The notes under the pieces were generated by a model that saw only the letters and a program-made list of their open reading frames with translations, was not told where the DNA came from and made no database searches. Source: Flavobacterium sp. AED (GTDB lineage Bacteria > Bacteroidota > Bacteroidia > Flavobacteriales > Flavobacteriaceae). From it: a stretch of DNA of 64,000 nucleotides. Both the position numbers and the translations under genes were made by a program. Position 1 is the stretch's first letter. The number at the start of each line of letters is the position of its first letter. The stretch is from assembly GCF_000812945.1 (NCBI RefSeq), contig NZ_JSYM01000005.1:142184-206183 (forward strand), written 5' to 3'. Shown here piece by piece: positions 1 to 8,202 of this stretch.

Positions 1-958
1 CCCTGTGATATCCACTTGGGAGGTTGTTGGTAATTAAAGTGATTTCGTATGGCAAGGCTTGAATTTTGTTGCATTTTCCACGAATCAATTCAAAAACATC
101 TGGGTTTTTCTTGTGTGGCATGATGCTCGAACCTGTTGTAAGATGCGAAGGCAAAGTGATAAAATCAAAATTTTGACTCATATACAAACAAACATCCATC
201 GAGAATTTTGATAGAGTAGCAGCAACGCTGCTCATGGCAAAAGCGACTGTTTTTTCTGATTTTCCACGGCTCATTTGTGCCGCTACCGAATTGAATTTTA
301 AAGTTTCAAAACCCAATTCCTTTGTAGTGAATGTTCTGTTGATAGGAAATGAACTTCCGTAACCTGCTGCAGAACCTAATGGGTTTTGATCCACGATTTT
401 CAAAGCGGCATTCAACATTGTTACATCATCAATTAAGGTTTCAGCGTAAGCGGAAAACCACATTCCAAAAGAGGAAGGCATTGCAATTTGAAGGTGTGTG
501 TATCCTGGCAACAATACATTTTGGTGTCTATCTGCTGATTCCATCAGTAAATCAAAAAGGCTTTTTACTTGCTCTTTAAATGCTGCAACTACATCTTTAA
601 GATATAAATTAACGTCTACCAAAACTTGGTCGTTACGAGAACGAGCGGTGTGGATTTTTTTTCCGGCGTCGCCTAATTTTACTGTTAGTAAATATTCGAT
701 TTTCGAATGGACATCTTCAAAGCTGTCTTCGATTTCGAATTTACCGTTTTCAACGTCTTTTATGATTTCTTCTAATGCCAAAACCAAAGAAACGGTTTCG
801 GAGTCTGTTAAAAGACCTATTTGCCCCAACATTTTTGCATGCGCAATCGAACCTAAAGCATCATATTTTGCCAGAACTAAATCTAGTTCTCTGTCGTTTC
901 CAACGGTAAAATGTTCGATTTGTTTATCAGTTGGTATTCCTTTTTCCCAAAGTTTCAT
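1..958 (-). CDS. argH: Argininosuccinate lyase (partial, C-terminus off left edge)
   Basis: Cleaves argininosuccinate to arginine and fumarate, the last step of arginine synthesis in the cytoplasm. About 319 N-terminal residues are present, starting MKLWEKG at 958. Visible family signatures are the HTARSRNDQ segment near residue 100, the LPGYTHLQ segment, and the fumarase/lyase signature GSSIMPHKKNPD near the left edge. The frame is open to base 1, so the C-terminus lies outside the window. It is the last gene of the operon seen here, 87 nt after argE, with a strong hairpin in that gap. Assignment is secure from the lyase signature and the context. Confidence 0.96.
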   Translation of the reverse strand, partial: MKLWEKGIPTDKQIEHFTVGNDRELDLVLAKYDALGSIAHAKMLGQIGLLTDSETVSLVLALEEIIKDVENGKFEIEDSFEDVHSKIEYLLTVKLGDAGKKIHTARSRNDQVLVDVNLYLKDVVAAFKEQVKSLFDLLMESADRHQNVLLPGYTHLQIAMPSSFGMWFSAYAETLIDDVTMLNAALKIVDQNPLGSAAGYGSSFPINRTFTTKELGFETLKFNSVAAQMSRGKSEKTVAFAMSSVAATLSKFSMDVCLYMSQNFDFITLPSHLTTGSSIMPHKKNPDVFELIRGKCNKIQALPYEITLITNNLPSGYHR

Positions 959-1001
959 ATATGGATAATTAGATTTTTAGATTATTTGACTACATAGAAT
1001 A

Positions 1002-1049
1002 TTAGATTATTAGACTTTCTAAGGAGTCTAAAAAAGTCTAATAATCTAA
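1002..1049 (-). repeat. 17-bp perfect inverted repeat between argE and argH
   Basis: Arms 1002-1018 and 1033-1049 are exact reverse complements, with a 14-nt loop. The upstream arm (in transcript sense) includes the argE stop codon. No long T-run follows, so it looks more like an intercistronic RNA-processing or stability hairpin, or a partial attenuator, than a full terminator. The function is inference. Confidence 0.75.
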
Positions 1050-2122
1050 GAAGTCTTAAAAAAGAAGTCTGAAAGTATTTTGATATACAATTGAATTCCT
1101 TCTTCTATTTCGTTTATAAATATAAATTCATCTGCTGAGTGTGACCGCAGGGTTTCTCCAGGTCCTAATTTCAAGGATTGACAGTTCAAAACCGATTGAT
1201 CCGAAAGGGTAGGCGAGCCATAAGTGGTTCTTCCCAATGCAATTCCGGCTTGTACTAATTCGTGTGCAACAGGAATCGATGACGCATTCAAATGCATCGA
1301 TCTCGGATTTATTTCAACAGTCAAATGTTTCTTTACGGTATTTAAAATTTCTTGATTACTGTAACAATCATTCACTCTGATATCGACAACCAAATGACAT
1401 TCCGCAGGAACTACATTGTGCTGTTTTCCAGCAGATACTTGTGTTACGGTCATTTTTACAGGACCTAAAACCTCCGATATTTTTTCGAATTGATAGCTGT
1501 TAAACCATTCGATAACTGGTATCGCATTGTAAATAGGATTGTCCGGGTTGTTGTGCGCGGCGTGGCTTGCCGTGCCTTTTACGATGACATCAAGTACCAA
1601 TAAACCTTTTTCGGCTACGGCCAATTGCATCAAAGTGGGTTCACCAACAATAGCACATTCCAGTTCAGGTAAATGTTTCAATACGCTGTTTAATCCATTT
1701 TTTCCGCTACTTTCTTCTTCGGCTGAAGCGACCATCACAATATTGTAAGGCAGATTTTCATTCGAATAAAAATGTACAAAAGTGGCTAAAAGGGAAACCA
1801 AACAACCTCCTGCATCATTGCTTCCCAGTCCAAATAATTTACCGTCTTTTACGATAGCTTCAAATGGATTGTTAGTATAGCCTTGGTTTGGTTTTACGGT
1901 ATCGTGGTGTGAATTCAGTAAAAGCGTAGGTTTGGTGCTATCAAAATGTTTATTGAAGGCCCAAACATTATTATTTTCTCTTTCGAAAGGGATACTATTT
2001 TGTGTAAACCAATTTTCGATTAAAAGTGCTGTTTTATCTTCTTCACTTGAAAATGAAGGCGTTTCAATCAGTGCTTTTAATAGCGCAATGGCTTCTTCTG
2101 TAAGGATTTCTATACTCTTCAT
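1046..2122 (-). CDS. argE: M20-family N-acyl-ornithine/citrulline deacylase
   Basis: Zinc hydrolase of the ArgE/DapE/M20 family, 358 aa. It should remove the acyl group from the pathway intermediate. With a SOTC/AOTC-type transcarbamylase next door, the natural substrate is probably N-acylcitrulline rather than N-acetylornithine (inference from pathway logic). Metal-ligand motifs visible are NSHHDTV (His72, Asp74), GSNDAGG (Asp near 103) and the acidic AEEESSG catalytic segment. The start overlaps argB by 4 nt (ATGA), indicating translational coupling. Confidence 0.92.
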   Translation of the reverse strand: MKSIEILTEEAIALLKALIETPSFSSEEDKTALLIENWFTQNSIPFERENNNVWAFNKHFDSTKPTLLLNSHHDTVKPNQGYTNNPFEAIVKDGKLFGLGSNDAGGCLVSLLATFVHFYSNENLPYNIVMVASAEEESSGKNGLNSVLKHLPELECAIVGEPTLMQLAVAEKGLLVLDVIVKGTASHAAHNNPDNPIYNAIPVIEWFNSYQFEKISEVLGPVKMTVTQVSAGKQHNVVPAECHLVVDIRVNDCYSNQEILNTVKKHLTVEINPRSMHLNASSIPVAHELVQAGIALGRTTYGSPTLSDQSVLNCQSLKLGPGETLRSHSADEFIFINEIEEGIQLYIKILSDFFFKTS

Positions 2123-2904
2123 AGTGTAATTGTAGTGTACAATGCGGTTTTATCTTGCAACATCCTGTGATGACCAATTTTTATTTTTTGAACTCCTTTG
2201 GACAAACTATTGAAACAGTTGTCTAATTTAGGAATCATACCGGAATGTATTGCTTTTTCGGCTTTTAATTTGGAATATAATTCTTGGTTGATGTTCTCAA
2301 TTACAGAAGAATTGTCTTCGGCATCATATAAAACGCCAGGTTTTTCGAAGCAATAATTCAAAGTGACATCAAAAACTTCCGATAAAGCTATCGCCAATTC
2401 ACTTGCAATGGTATCCGCATTCGTGTTTAATAATTGTCCTTTTCCATCGTGTGTTATTGCGCAAAATACTGGAACGATACCAGTTGAAAGCAACGTTTCC
2501 AATAAGTTTGTATTCACTTTTTTGACATCGCCCACAAAACCATAATTGATTGTTGGGTGGTTTCTTTTATCTGACTGAATTAAATTTCCATCAGCACCAG
2601 AAAACCCCATCGCATTGGTGGAATTTGCTTGTAATTGGGAAACAATATTTTTGTTGATTTGACCTGCATAAATCATCACAACTACATCAAGCATAGCGGC
2701 ATCGGTGATGCGTCTTCCATCAATCATTTGAGGAACTAAACCAATGCTTTCAGCCATTTTGGTAGCTGATTTTCCACCGCCATGAACAAGTACTTTATAT
2801 CCTTCAATCTTAGAAAAATCAGATAAAAACTGTGCTAATTCCGTAGGGTTATCAATAATATTTCCTCCAATTTTTATTAACGTTACTGGTTTTTTATTTT
2901 CCAT
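2119..2904 (-). CDS. argB: N-acylglutamate kinase (acetylglutamate kinase family)
   Basis: Phosphorylates N-acetyl- or N-succinyl-glutamate, the second step of the linear pathway. 261 aa, usual length for the amino-acid kinase fold. Motifs are the N-terminal LIKIGGNIID nucleotide loop, VHGGGKSAT, and the C-terminal SGMIPKLDN segment typical of ArgB. Overlaps argF' by 11 nt and argE by 4 nt, so it is tightly coupled. The longer N-terminal helix seen in arginine-inhibited hexameric ArgB enzymes is absent, so feedback control may act elsewhere (inference). Confidence 0.95.
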   Translation of the reverse strand: MENKKPVTLIKIGGNIIDNPTELAQFLSDFSKIEGYKVLVHGGGKSATKMAESIGLVPQMIDGRRITDAAMLDVVVMIYAGQINKNIVSQLQANSTNAMGFSGADGNLIQSDKRNHPTINYGFVGDVKKVNTNLLETLLSTGIVPVFCAITHDGKGQLLNTNADTIASELAIALSEVFDVTLNYCFEKPGVLYDAEDNSSVIENINQELYSKLKAEKAIHSGMIPKLDNCFNSLSKGVQKIKIGHHRMLQDKTALYTTITL

Positions 2905-3841
2905 TTTCCAATATTTTTTGCAATACTAATTGTGCGGCATAGGTTCTGTTGTTAGCCTGTTCGATAACAATTGAATTTTCGCTGTCAATTACTTCATCAG
3001 TAACAATTACATTACGTCTTACAGGTAAACAGTGCATAAATTTAGCATTGTTTGTCAGTTTCATTTTATCGGCAGTTACGGTCCAATTTGGGTCAGAATT
3101 AGTAATCTGACCATACTCGTTATAATTGCTCCAGTTTTTGGCGTAAATAAAATCGGCATTTTCAAATGCTTTATCTTGGTCGTATTCAATCTTGGAATCT
3201 TTCGTGATTTCAGGATTCAATTCGTATCCTTCCGGATGCGTGATTACAAAATCAGCATCTTGCAATTGCATCATTTGCACAAAGGAGTTGGGAACAGCCT
3301 GAGGCAATGCTCTTGGATGTGGTGCCCAAGTCAAAACCACTTTTGGTTTGTGTTTCGTTTTGTGTTCTGCCATAGTAATGGCATCGGCTAGTGATTGTAA
3401 TGGATGTCCTGTGGCACTTTCCATATTAACAATTGGCACAGTGGCATATTTTAAGAAACCCATAAGAACCGTTTCGGCATTGTCTTTTTCTTTGTCTACT
3501 AATCCTGCAAAAGCTCTGATGGCAATAATATCACAATATTGAGAAACAACTGCTGCCGCTTCTTTAATATGTTCCGAAGCACCAGAGTTCATGATGGCTC
3601 CATCTTCAAATTCAAGTGTCCAGCCCTCACTGGTAAAATTCATTACCATGACGTTCATTCCTAAATTCAAAGCTGCTTTTTGAGTACTCAAACGCGTTCT
3701 TAAACTGGAATTAAAAAACAACATTCCTAAGGTTTTGTTTTTACCCAGTTTTTTGTTTTTAAGTGGTTTTTTCTTGATTTTTAATGCTTCTTTCACCCAT
3801 TTGTTGAGCGAATCTATGTTTTGTATGGAGATGTAGTTCAT
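2894..3841 (-). CDS. argF': N-succinyl/acetyl-L-ornithine transcarbamylase (SOTC/AOTC type)
   Basis: Carbamoyltransferase acting on an N-acylated ornithine. 315 aa. The carbamoyl-phosphate loop FFNSSLRTRLSTQKAALNLG (residues 42-61) and HCLPVRRN near the C-terminus are AOTC/SOTC signatures; ordinary OTC has STRTR and HCLP plus an SMG loop. The segment NSGASEHIKEA places Ser89 where, from memory, Bacteroides fragilis SOTC has Pro90 and Xanthomonas AOTC has Glu92. Published work on that site associates Ser/Pro/Val with succinylornithine use. The succinyl preference is therefore an inference. First gene after one copy of the 40-nt intercistronic element. Confidence 0.93.
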   Translation of the reverse strand: MNYISIQNIDSLNKWVKEALKIKKKPLKNKKLGKNKTLGMLFFNSSLRTRLSTQKAALNLGMNVMVMNFTSEGWTLEFEDGAIMNSGASEHIKEAAAVVSQYCDIIAIRAFAGLVDKEKDNAETVLMGFLKYATVPIVNMESATGHPLQSLADAITMAEHKTKHKPKVVLTWAPHPRALPQAVPNSFVQMMQLQDADFVITHPEGYELNPEITKDSKIEYDQDKAFENADFIYAKNWSNYNEYGQITNSDPNWTVTADKMKLTNNAKFMHCLPVRRNVIVTDEVIDSENSIVIEQANNRTYAAQLVLQKILENGK

Positions 3842-3860
3842 TGTCTTAATTTGTTTAATC

Positions 3861-3900
3861 GGTTATTTGTTTAATCGATTAACCGAATTAACGATTAACC
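3861..3900 (-). repeat. 40-nt intercistronic repeat, copy A (proB-argF')
   Basis: Identical over 40 nt to 7175-7214. In transcript sense it begins 10 nt after the proB stop and ends 19 nt before the argF' start. It contains the self-complementary TTAATCGATTAA and flanking GGTTAAT/ATTAACC halves, so it can form a small hairpin. Likely a dispersed intergenic element, or an RNA-level control site shared by argD and argF'. Confidence 0.8.
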
Positions 3901-3910
3901 GCATCAACAT

Positions 3911-4681
3911 TTATAGAATTTTAGTAAATGGTATTTCGTTTTTTAAAGCTTTCAAAATAAAATTGTCTTCCAATCCATTGACAATCCAAGTTTCTATATT
4001 AGCGGCTTTGGCAATTGCCGATGCTTCTATTTTAGATTGCATTCCACCTGTTCCGTGCGAAGATTTAGAATCGCCAATCTCTTTTTCCAATACTTTTAAA
4101 TCAGTTACCAAAGAAATGGTTTCAGGAACGGCATCATGGATGGATGATTTAGTGTAAATCCCGTTCGTATTAGTAGCAATGATCAGAATGTCAACATTTA
4201 ATAAAACGGCGGTTAAAGCGGCTAATTTATCATTATCACCAAACTGAATCTCATCCGTTGCCACGGTATCATTTTCATTGATGATTGGAATATAATTGTT
4301 TTTGACCAACACATTGATTGTGTTTACAATATTTACTTTGGCTTGCTCTTTTTCGAAATCAGAATAAGAAAGCAAACATTGCGAAATTAATAGTCCTAAA
4401 TCGCTGAAATTTTCATGATAAATCCGCATTAAATGAGGCTGGCCAATTGAAGCCAACGCTTGTTTTACAAAAACATCTTTGTCTTGACTTTCCAGTTTTA
4501 CAAATTGTTTGGCAGCAGCAATCGCACCGGAACTTACAATTACAAATTCATAATCGTCTTTTAACGCTGCTATTTGCATACCAATATCCTCAATCTTCCC
4601 TCTCGAAATGTGATTGGTTTCTTTGGTTAAAGTATTGCTTCCTAACTTTAATAAAATTCTTTTTTTACCTGATTTGTCCAT
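3911..4681 (-). CDS. proB: Glutamate 5-kinase, short form without PUA domain
   Basis: First proline-synthesis enzyme: glutamate plus ATP to gamma-glutamyl phosphate. 256 aa, matching only the amino-acid kinase domain. The C-terminal PUA domain of E. coli-type ProB (about 367 aa) is missing. Motifs are LLKLGSNTLT at the start, VSSGAIAAA, the INENDTVATDEIQFGDND substrate segment and GTGGMQSKIEA. The 5' end overlaps proA by 17 nt. Placement inside the arginine operon ties proline and arginine supply from glutamate together. Confidence 0.93.
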   Translation of the reverse strand: MDKSGKKRILLKLGSNTLTKETNHISRGKIEDIGMQIAALKDDYEFVIVSSGAIAAAKQFVKLESQDKDVFVKQALASIGQPHLMRIYHENFSDLGLLISQCLLSYSDFEKEQAKVNIVNTINVLVKNNYIPIINENDTVATDEIQFGDNDKLAALTAVLLNVDILIIATNTNGIYTKSSIHDAVPETISLVTDLKVLEKEIGDSKSSHGTGGMQSKIEASAIAKAANIETWIVNGLEDNFILKALKNEIPFTKIL

Positions 4682-5861
4682 TTCCGTAAATATACCACTT
4701 ATTAGTAACTAAATGTTGCAAACCAATTGGTCCACGTTGGTGTAATTTGTCCGTGCTTATCGCCAATTCTCCTCCTAAACCAAATTGTCCTCCATCAGTG
4801 AATCGAGTAGAGGCATTTTGATAAACGGCTGCAGTATCTACATTTTCCATGAATTCCTGGGCAATTGCATCATTTTTTGTAATTATCGAAGCGGAATGTC
4901 CGCCACAATATTTATTTATTTTGTTAATCGCTTCTTGATCCGAATTGGTTGTTCCAATAACAATTTTATAATCTAAAAACTCTTCGTACCAAATTAAATC
5001 CGATTCGATCTGAGGAACATCTGTTGCTTTGGAAATACTTTCATCTCCTAAAACGGTTACGTTTCTTTGTTGTAATTCCTCAACTATTTTGGTAGCAAAA
5101 GCTTCCCAATTTTCAAGATTTGTGTCAATTAAAACTTTATCTAAAGCATTGCAAACAGATATATTTGAGGTTTTTCCATTAATTATAATAGCAAGTGCTT
5201 TTTCTAAATCAGCATCCTTATTTACATAAACAAAATTATTTCCTCTACCACTTATAATTACCGGGCAGGTTGCGTGTTTTTTTACAAAAGCGATTAATTT
5301 TTCACCACCACGAGGAACGATTAAGTCTACTTTTTGTGTTGGTTTCTCTAAAAATGCCTGCGTTTCTTCGCGATTGTAATTCAAGTATTCTACCCATTCT
5401 GTCGCAACATTATTTGCTGTTAAAGCCTGATGCCACAATTCAACAATTTTTAAATTGGATAGTAAAGATTCTTTTCCGCCTTTTAATAAAATTTTATTTC
5501 CAGATTTAAAAGCGATTCCACCAGCTTCAACAGTAACATCAGGTCTGGACTCATAAATAATCATTATGGTTCCAAAAGCCGCTGTTTTATTGATGATTTT
5601 CATTCCGTTTTCATGGTCGAAATTAAAACGCTCCACACCAACAGGATCTTCTTGACTTGCTAATTGTTGCATGGATAAAATCATGCCGTCAATTTTGGTA
5701 TCATCAACCAATAAACGTTTTTCCATGGCCAAGTCATCCCCAGAATAATTATTTAAATCCTGTTGATTTACAGTTTTAATATTGGCTCTTTCTTGTTCAA
5801 GAAGTTCGGCCATACGACTTAAAACTGAATTTCGTTTTTCTATTGGTAATAAATGGTTCAT
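4665..5861 (-). CDS. proA: Glutamate-5-semialdehyde dehydrogenase (gamma-glutamyl phosphate reductase)
   Basis: NADPH-dependent reduction of gamma-glutamyl phosphate, the second proline step, coupled to ProB because the intermediate is unstable. 398 aa, near usual length. The ALDH-fold catalytic cysteine is Cys237 in TSNISVCNALD. Other family segments are YESRPDVTVEAGG, VPRGGEKLI and the C-terminal FGLGGELAISTDKLHQRGP. Overlaps proB by 17 nt. No proC lies in the window. Confidence 0.95.
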   Translation of the reverse strand: MNHLLPIEKRNSVLSRMAELLEQERANIKTVNQQDLNNYSGDDLAMEKRLLVDDTKIDGMILSMQQLASQEDPVGVERFNFDHENGMKIINKTAAFGTIMIIYESRPDVTVEAGGIAFKSGNKILLKGGKESLLSNLKIVELWHQALTANNVATEWVEYLNYNREETQAFLEKPTQKVDLIVPRGGEKLIAFVKKHATCPVIISGRGNNFVYVNKDADLEKALAIIINGKTSNISVCNALDKVLIDTNLENWEAFATKIVEELQQRNVTVLGDESISKATDVPQIESDLIWYEEFLDYKIVIGTTNSDQEAINKINKYCGGHSASIITKNDAIAQEFMENVDTAAVYQNASTRFTDGGQFGLGGELAISTDKLHQRGPIGLQHLVTNKWYIYGNGQIR

Positions 5862-5902
5862 TGTTTTTGGTTAGTGGTTAATGGCAAAATAACAAAATTA
5901 AT

Positions 5903-5988
5903 ATTCAAACCATATAAGAAATATAAGTTCATTTAAGCTTGTTTGAACATTGATTTATATGTCCTTAATATTTCTTATATGGTTGAAT
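5903..5988. repeat. Nested palindromic intergenic element between argD and proA
   Basis: Outer arms 5910-5924 and 5968-5982 are perfect 15-bp complements (core CCATATAAGAAATAT), extended with one bulge to 5903 and 5988. An inner GTTCA/TGAAC pair surrounds AAGCTT. It fills most of the 146-nt gap. I recall similar elements scattered in Flavobacterium genomes, but no second copy was seen here. It probably forms an mRNA hairpin between the argD and proA cistrons. Confidence 0.7.
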
Positions 5989-6007
5989 TAATTTAAAATC
6001 AAACGAA

Positions 6008-7147
6008 TTATAATTTTAATTCATCCAATGTTTCTTTTAAAGCTATAATAAAGGTATCAATGGCTTCCTTATTGATTGTCAATGGAGGAAGAATTCTTAA
6101 TAAGTTTTTATTATTTGCATTTCCCGTAAAAATATGTTTGTCAATAATCATTTTTTTACGAAGTGTACTTACGTCAAAATCAAATTCTACACCTAGCATT
6201 AATCCTCTTCCTTTTACTTTGATCACTTCAGGGACTTGTTTGATTGCTTCTAAAAAATAGGCGTAAACGTCATTTACGTTATCCATTAATTTTTGGCTTT
6301 CAATCACATCTAAAACAGCAATTCCAGCAGCGCAAGCCAAATGGTTTCCACCAAAAGTAGTTCCCAATAATCCATAACTCGCTGTGAATTTTGGAGAAAT
6401 CAAGATTCCGCCAATAGGAAATCCGTTACCCATTCCTTTAGCCAGACAAATAATATCTGCTTTGATGTCATGATGTTGGTGTGCAAAAAACTTTCCGCTT
6501 CTTCCGTATCCTGATTGCACTTCGTCCAAAATCAGAACGGCATCGTATGCTGCACATATTTTTTCTAATGCCTGAAAAAATTCAGTTGTTCCTTGGTCTA
6601 AACCGCCAACTCCTTGAATTCCTTCAATAATAACAGAAGAAACATCCCCTTTTTTCAGTTCGTTTTCTACCAACTCGATGTTATTCAATGGCAAAAAAGT
6701 AACGATTTGTTGTGCATTGATTGGTGCAACAATTTTTTTGTTATCTGTAACCGCAACTGCTGCTGAAGTTCTTCCGTGAAAGGAATTATCAAAAGCAATT
6801 ACACGAGATTTTCCGTTGTGAAAAGAGGCTAATTTCAAAGCATTTTCATTGGCTTCAGCTCCAGAACTGCACAAGAATAAAGTATACTCTTCCAATCCGG
6901 AAAGTTTTCCTAATTTTTCTGCCAGTTCTACTTGTAATGGATTCTGAATCGCATTGGAATAAAAACCAATATTATCCAATTGATTTTTTAATTTGGCAAC
7001 ATAATCCGGTTGTGTGTGTCCAATGGAAATTACTCCATGACCACCATATAAATCTAAATATTCCACTCCTTTTTCATCTGTAATAGTGCAATCTAGTGCT
7101 TTTACAGGAGTGATGTTGTATAATGGGTAAACGTCAAATAAGTTCAT
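6008..7147 (-). CDS. argD: Acyl-ornithine aminotransferase, class III PLP enzyme
   Basis: Transfers an amino group from glutamate to the N-acyl-glutamate semialdehyde. 379 aa. The PLP lysine is Lys237 in CLAKGMGNGFPIGG, preceded by LDEVQSGYGRSG (Asp209 contacting the PLP ring). SSGAEANENALKLA binds the phosphate. Lies between argC and proA. In the same pathway it could also serve ornithine or succinylornithine; context favours biosynthetic ArgD. Confidence 0.95.
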   Translation of the reverse strand: MNLFDVYPLYNITPVKALDCTITDEKGVEYLDLYGGHGVISIGHTQPDYVAKLKNQLDNIGFYSNAIQNPLQVELAEKLGKLSGLEEYTLFLCSSGAEANENALKLASFHNGKSRVIAFDNSFHGRTSAAVAVTDNKKIVAPINAQQIVTFLPLNNIELVENELKKGDVSSVIIEGIQGVGGLDQGTTEFFQALEKICAAYDAVLILDEVQSGYGRSGKFFAHQHHDIKADIICLAKGMGNGFPIGGILISPKFTASYGLLGTTFGGNHLACAAGIAVLDVIESQKLMDNVNDVYAYFLEAIKQVPEVIKVKGRGLMLGVEFDFDVSTLRKKMIIDKHIFTGNANNKNLLRILPPLTINKEAIDTFIIALKETLDELKL

Positions 7148-7174
7148 TTTTTTTTAAAGTTTAATCGGTTAATG

Positions 7175-7214
7175 GGTTATTTGTTTAATCGATTAACCGA
7201 ATTAACGATTAACC
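7175..7214 (-). repeat. 40-nt intercistronic repeat, copy B (argC-argD)
   Basis: Exact match to 3861-3900. It again starts 10 nt after the upstream stop codon (argC). An extra partial unit TTAATCGGTTAATG precedes it at 7161-7174 (plus-strand order). The conserved position relative to the stop suggests duplication together with flanking bases, or a shared RNA role. Confidence 0.8.
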
Positions 7215-7224
7215 AAATAAACAT

Positions 7225-8202
7225 CTAGAACCCGCTTGGTTTCAAATGCAATCCTGTGGTTTCATCCAATCCAAACATTAAATTCATGTTTTGTATGGCT
7301 TGTCCTGAGGCTCCTTTTGTTAAATTATCAATTACTGAAGTAATCAATAACCGGTTTCCTTTTTTCATTAAACTAATAATACATTTATTCGTTTGAACCA
7401 CTTGCTTCATGTTGATTCCAGTGGTAGTAACAGTTACAAAAGGTTGGTCTTTATAAAATGCCTCGTATTTAGCCACTACATCTTCCAAACTTTCTTCGAT
7501 TGTTGTGTATAATGTAGCGAAAATTCCTCTCGCAAAATCACCTCTGTTGGGTACAAAAATCAATTCGTTTGTATAATCCGCTTGCAATTGGTTTACACTT
7601 TGGTTTATTTCGCCCAAATGTTGGTGTTCAAAAGCTTTATAATGTGACATATTATTTGATCTCCAGCTAAAATGCGTTGTTTCCGAAGGTGAAACTCCAG
7701 CTCCTGTGCTTCCGGTTGTGGCATTGATATGAACATCAGTCATAAGCATTTCGTTTTTAGCCAATGGCAATAATGCCAATTGAATTGCTGTCGCAAAACA
7801 ACCTGGATTAGCGATAAATTGAGCGTTTTTGATAACCGCTTTATTCAATTCAGGCAAACCGTAAACAAAAGATTTATTATCGAGCTCTTTGTCTTTTGTC
7901 AATCTGAAATCATTTCCTAAATCGATGATTTTGGTATGACTCGCAAATTGATTTTGCTCTAAAAATGATTTTGATTTACCATGACCCAAGCACAAGAAAA
8001 CAACATTTACATTTGGATTTACAGTATCAGTAAAATTCATTTCGATATCGCCCATTAAATCATGATGCGCAACCGAAAGTGGTTTTCCAGCGTTTGTCGT
8101 GCTGTAAACAAAATCAAGTGTAGCATTGGGATGAAACATCAATATTCTGATAAGTTCCCCTGCAGTATAACCCGAACCGCCAATTATTCCAATATTAATC
8201 AT
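7225..8202 (-). CDS. argC: N-acyl-gamma-glutamyl-phosphate reductase
   Basis: NADPH-dependent reduction of the acylglutamyl phosphate made by ArgB. 325 aa. Rossmann motif GIIGGSGYTAGEL at residues 5-17; catalytic cysteine Cys135 in IANPGCFATAI; C-terminal MNLMFGLDETTGL segment typical of ArgC, with HLKPSGF at the end. Its start overlaps argG by 8 nt. Confidence 0.96.
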   Translation of the reverse strand: MINIGIIGGSGYTAGELIRILMFHPNATLDFVYSTTNAGKPLSVAHHDLMGDIEMNFTDTVNPNVNVVFLCLGHGKSKSFLEQNQFASHTKIIDLGNDFRLTKDKELDNKSFVYGLPELNKAVIKNAQFIANPGCFATAIQLALLPLAKNEMLMTDVHINATTGSTGAGVSPSETTHFSWRSNNMSHYKAFEHQHLGEINQSVNQLQADYTNELIFVPNRGDFARGIFATLYTTIEESLEDVVAKYEAFYKDQPFVTVTTTGINMKQVVQTNKCIISLMKKGNRLLITSVIDNLTKGASGQAIQNMNLMFGLDETTGLHLKPSGF

